Of a stretch of 64,000 nucleotides of DNA, positions 61,301 to 64,000 are shown piece by piece. The notes beneath the pieces are model-generated. The model made no database searches and had not been told where the DNA came from. It saw only the letters and a program-made list of their open reading frames with translations. The position numbers and the translations under genes are program-made. The stretch is taken from contig JALLLS010000007.1 in assembly GCA_025094145.1 (NCBI GenBank), positions 496,001 to 560,000 on the forward strand, read 5' to 3'. The DNA is from Spinellus fusiger (taxonomy: Eukaryota > Mucoromycota > Mucoromycetes > Mucorales > Phycomycetaceae). Position 1 is the stretch's first letter, and every line of letters begins with the position of its first letter.

Positions 61301-61813
61301 GGTGTGTGTGGGTGGGTGTGTACCTGAATCAATGACACCAATCTTGATCCCTTCACCACTCTGGCCTAGTAGTTGATAGGCATTGTTTTGCTGGGTCAAG
61401 AGGGAAGGAGCATCCTAGGAAGAAGAGGACTTGGTTATTTATTGACAATGAGTCGTTGCTATGGTGATTACCTTATCAAATGTCTCTAGCACGGGCACAG
61501 GTGTGTCGTTGGAGAGAGTGGGACGTGTCTGGTGGGTGATGGGCCAGGCACGAAGAACACTGGAGTGTCGGAGTGCTTTGGTGGCTTCTGCACTAGAGGC
61601 AAACTGCACAGAGGCACCCAGGAGGAGGTGGGAGTCGTAGGCATAGCGAGTGGTGTAGCGTTGTGTAAAGTCAGACAGGGCAGCAGAAGAGGCGAGTTCT
61701 ACAATGTAGGCATTGTGTTGGTAGGAAGAGGCATTGGCGAGTGTTGTCCACAGTGGCAGTAGAAATAGAAATAGAAATAGAAGCCCTCTCTGTGGCATAG
61801 CAGGAGAATTCAT
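58348..61813 (-). CDS. Large secreted subtilase (S8) with PA-type insertion
   Basis: Nine exons (61813-61472, 61414-61324, 61139-60987, 60897-60836, 60728-60685, 60630-60561, 60477-60375, 60306-60151, 60053-58348) give 908 aa in phase. A signal peptide (LLFLFLFLLPLWTTLANA) precedes an I9-like propeptide (NAYIVELASSAALSDF). The triad is Asp143 in IGVIDSG, His201 in ATGHGTFVSG, Ser519 in GTSMAAPFVSG, with oxyanion AASGN. Between His and Ser, a PA-like domain (about 345-450; DSIVLIRQGGCSS, IALIYTS) is inserted. After the catalytic domain come about 370 residues of beta-rich Fn3-like sequence (VELPANSSVTISIDC). This matches the fungal minor extracellular protease Vpr/pyrolysin-like group. Secretion or wall association is expected; the substrate is unknown. 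Confidence 0.93.
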
Positions 61814-61864
61814 TCAATGCAATCGAGAGAAGAAGAGAAAGAGAAAGGAGAGGGAAGGACTTGA

Positions 61865-61872
61865 ATTTTATA
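61865..61872 (-). promoter_or_regulatory. TATA box of the large subtilase gene
   Basis: Minus-strand TATAAAAT lies 52-59 bp before ATG 61813. Inferred. Confidence 0.5.
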
Positions 61873-61899
61873 CCTAAAGAAGAACAAGGAAGAAAGAAA

Positions 61900-62592
61900 G
61901 AAAGAAAAGGAAGGAAGGGAGAAATACAGTCATGGATGGAAAAACAGGCACAAATAAATAGACAAGTGGATTTACAGTAGACTTGTCCAACTCAAGTGGG
62001 GACACACAGCCATGGGTGTGTAGGGATGTGTATTTAGTCCTAGTGATGGTGGTATTAGTGGTGGTAGTATTAGTATTAGTATTAGTGGTAGTATTAGTGG
62101 CAGTGGTAGTGGTAGTCATAGCAGCAGTAGTCATAGCAGCAGTAGCAGTGGTAGTCATAGCAACAGTAGTAGCAGTGGTAGCAGTAGTAGTATTAATTCT
62201 GTTATCTACTCTGCTCTTCACTCTACATATCTACATATCTACCCTCTACTCTTTTTCTCTCTCAGCACACACACACACACAACGAATCTGCCCTATAACA
62301 AGAGAAAAGGGGGAGGACAGAAAAAGAGCTAACGCATTAGGGTACACCATGGAGTGCAAGGAGATTTAAAAAAGGCCAAGAAATGGCTGTCTTCTTTTTA
62401 TTTAAAGAGTGGCAAGCATGGCCTTGTTCTATTTTCTATTTTCTATAGTATTTTTAACTCTCTTTTTAACTCTTCCGCTGGCCCACATGTATGCACTGTT
62501 TCATTGCCCCATTCTATTTATATTTGATTGATACTCAACAGGTCCCTTCTATGGATCAGCTCAACAGATGCTTTATTGTGGGTTGGGTTGGA
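61900..62592. other. Spacer with trinucleotide-like (agt/ggt) tract
   Basis: A 180-bp imperfect agtggtagt / agcagtagt tract at about 62036-62205 opens spurious Val-rich and Thr-rich frames. It sits between the subtilase promoter and the 3' end of the PH-domain gene. No gene recognised. Confidence 0.6.
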
Positions 62593-63952
62593 TTATGACA
62601 AGGATTCCATTAATGTGGGTGCCTTGACCTGCAAAGCCCGTGAATGTTCAATGGCATCACAGTAGTTTTGGTATTTGATGATTTCATGCAGCAGATAGTG
62701 GGATTTGCTCTCCCAATTGACCATTGCCTGGCCATTCTGAAATTTAATGAACTACAAGCCACCCAGATGGAGTTAGTACCAAGTGAGCCATATTGATATC
62801 TATTGATATCTATAGGTGTATGTGTATGTGTATGTGCGCTATTCTAATACAGCTTATTGGGCGGTCTATTTGCACTGACAAGAATGGCTAGCAGTAATAG
62901 AAACAAGTAAACTCACCCTCTGCTCAATCTTGGGTTTGAGATCCCGGTGCTTATCCAGTGCCTCATTCAGTTCGCTGACGTGTTTGTGCAACGCCCCAAG
63001 CTGCCCCTCCTCATCCATCGCACTGGCCACAGAGGGAGGAACAGGAGGCTGCCATTCAGACACCGCCATGTCCTTGAGATGAGGCAGAGGGGGCAGTGGC
63101 TGACAGACATCCCCCGCACCATCCAAGGCAATTCCCTCTAGACAGGCCCCCCACCCATAATCCACATTGCCCACACCTCCTGTCAGTGGCTCCTTGCTCT
63201 GTCGGGCTGCCCAGTAGTTACAGGTAGACACCCATCCTAGGACCTGTTCTTGTGAATTGGCTTGGAAGAGGTACACCCCTCCACTCGGTTGCTGGAGGGC
63301 AAAGACATGGGGGCGCTGTCGGCTGTAGCCAGATGGCAGTGGGTTGGAGAGGGTGTGCTTTAAATCAATCACACTGACGCCTCCTCTGGTATCTTGCTGT
63401 TGTTGTAATTGTTGCTGTTGTAATTGTTGCTGTTGTAATTGTTGCTGTTGTAATTGTTGCTGTTGTTGCTGTTGTTGCTGTTGTTGCTGTTGTTGCTGTT
63501 GTTGCAACAACGGCTGCTGCTGCCCATCTTGCAGTGTTTCATAGAGACTACCACGACTGCTAGAGGGTGTGGTTCGAAGCATACTCTTGCGTGCATCGGA
63601 CTGGCTTTCATTCTTGTACATTTTGATCTGGCCCCTTTCTACTACCATAAAACAATCCCGCCATTCCCGGTGACGTGCCTTGTGATTGGCCTTCTCGAGA
63701 AGATGTTTTCGAACAATAAAACCTTCTTTGTAGTAGGGTACATCGAGGGTACATGCAGTTGTGGGGAGGTCCATGGCCTAGTTCAGCAAATGAGTTCATT
63801 GAGTCCATAGGAGGGGGGGAGAACAAAGAACAAAGAATAAGGACCCCTCCCCTACTACTGCTAATAACTACTAGAATAGGAAGAATTGAAATTACCCCTG
63901 AATGACTTGAACGTGGACTTGCCGGAAGTATCGGAGAATGTGTTGTATCCAC
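62593..63952 (-). CDS. PH domain of a Sec7-type ARF-GEF-like protein, 5' truncated by window edge
   Basis: The visible exons are 63952-63896, 63777-62917 and 62751-62593, all phase 0 at their borders. The gene continues beyond the right edge, so the start and any Sec7 domain are not seen. A split PH domain reads YYKEGFIVRKHLLEKANHKA and WRDCFMVVERGQIKMYK. A long polyglutamine stretch interrupts it, and it resumes at HVFALQQPSGGVYLFQA and WVSTCNYWAA. Downstream, VNWESKSHYLLHEIIKY matches the helix after the PH domain in EFA6/PSD-like and yeast Syt1-like ARF exchange factors. A membrane-trafficking GEF is inferred from this PH type. The polyQ (63403-63505) lies in the PH beta-hairpin loop, where length is tolerated. 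Confidence 0.78.
63403..63505 (-). repeat. Polyglutamine-coding tract (CAA/CAG) in the PH-domain gene
   Basis: A mixed CAA/CAG run with a regular 15-bp unit giving QQQQL repeats lies inside the PH domain loop. It is in frame throughout. Confidence 0.95.
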
Positions 63953-64000
63953 CTTTTTTTTAAAAAATAAAAAATAAATAAAAAATAAAAAATAAAAAGA

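Noticed and set aside
61983..62369. Val-rich and Thr-rich open frames
   Set aside because: They arise from the agt/ggt trinucleotide-like tract on both strands.
1..64000. tRNA or rRNA genes
   Set aside because: No convincing box A/box B pair, cloverleaf or rRNA core sequence was found by eye.

Overview
This window looks like nuclear DNA of an early-diverging fungus, most likely Mucoromycota (Mucorales). It is AT-rich. Its genes are interrupted by many very short spliceosomal introns, mostly 41-90 bp, and they encode clearly fungal/opisthokont proteins (PAN2, Scc2/Mis4, TRM2, UAP1, inositol polyphosphate kinase, arrestin-like, subtilases, a DUF7707-like GPI-type protein). Tc1/mariner copies and degenerate TnpB/Fanzor-like remnants fill the gaps. 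Exon/intron structures were built by hand and checked by reading-frame phase. Most close exactly from ATG to stop.

Layout. 1-6.0 kb is a repeat zone: a perfect 351-bp inverted repeat (1375-1725 / 3363-3713) brackets a decayed Tc1 relic, followed by a nearly intact Tc1-like element with TIRs and TA duplications (4638-5981). 6.9-21.5 kb is genic: a PPxY/type II membrane protein with a beta-repeat ectodomain, a convergent FYR-domain nuclear protein, a LONRF-like RING/LON ubiquitin ligase, a small cysteine-rich GPI-type surface protein, the tRNA uracil-5-methyltransferase TRM2, and an inositol polyphosphate kinase. 21.8-28.2 kb holds the 22-exon cohesin loader Scc2/Mis4, with three ACGCGT boxes just upstream. 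29.0-35.7 kb holds an MFS drug:H+ antiporter-like protein, a PHD-finger protein and a secreted subtilase with an I9-type propeptide.

36.6-41.7 kb is a second mobile-element cluster: a Tc1 relic, a Fanzor/TnpB-like relic, a minus-strand Tc1 relic and a complete-ended Tc1. The 18-exon PAN2 gene (42.2-47.0 kb) follows. After it come another dead Tc1 (47222-48585) and a second partial copy of the Fanzor-like repeat (48736-49775). A gene-poor 3.4 kb stretch leads to an alpha-arrestin-like gene, UAP1, a 908-aa subtilase with a PA-like insertion, and the 3' part of a PH-domain (Sec7-type ARF-GEF) gene that runs off the right edge.

Functionally this is ordinary fungal housekeeping (cell-wall precursor synthesis, mRNA deadenylation, cohesin loading, tRNA modification, inositol phosphate signalling, secretion and trafficking) with no sign of a biosynthetic cluster. 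The most interesting material is in the repeats: the perfect 351-bp inverted repeat, the paired Fanzor-like relics whose 3' flanks are better conserved than their coding parts, four GC-AG introns, the ACGCGT cluster before SCC2, and two otherwise well-preserved genes (LONRF-like, IPK) that cannot be read without an apparent break.
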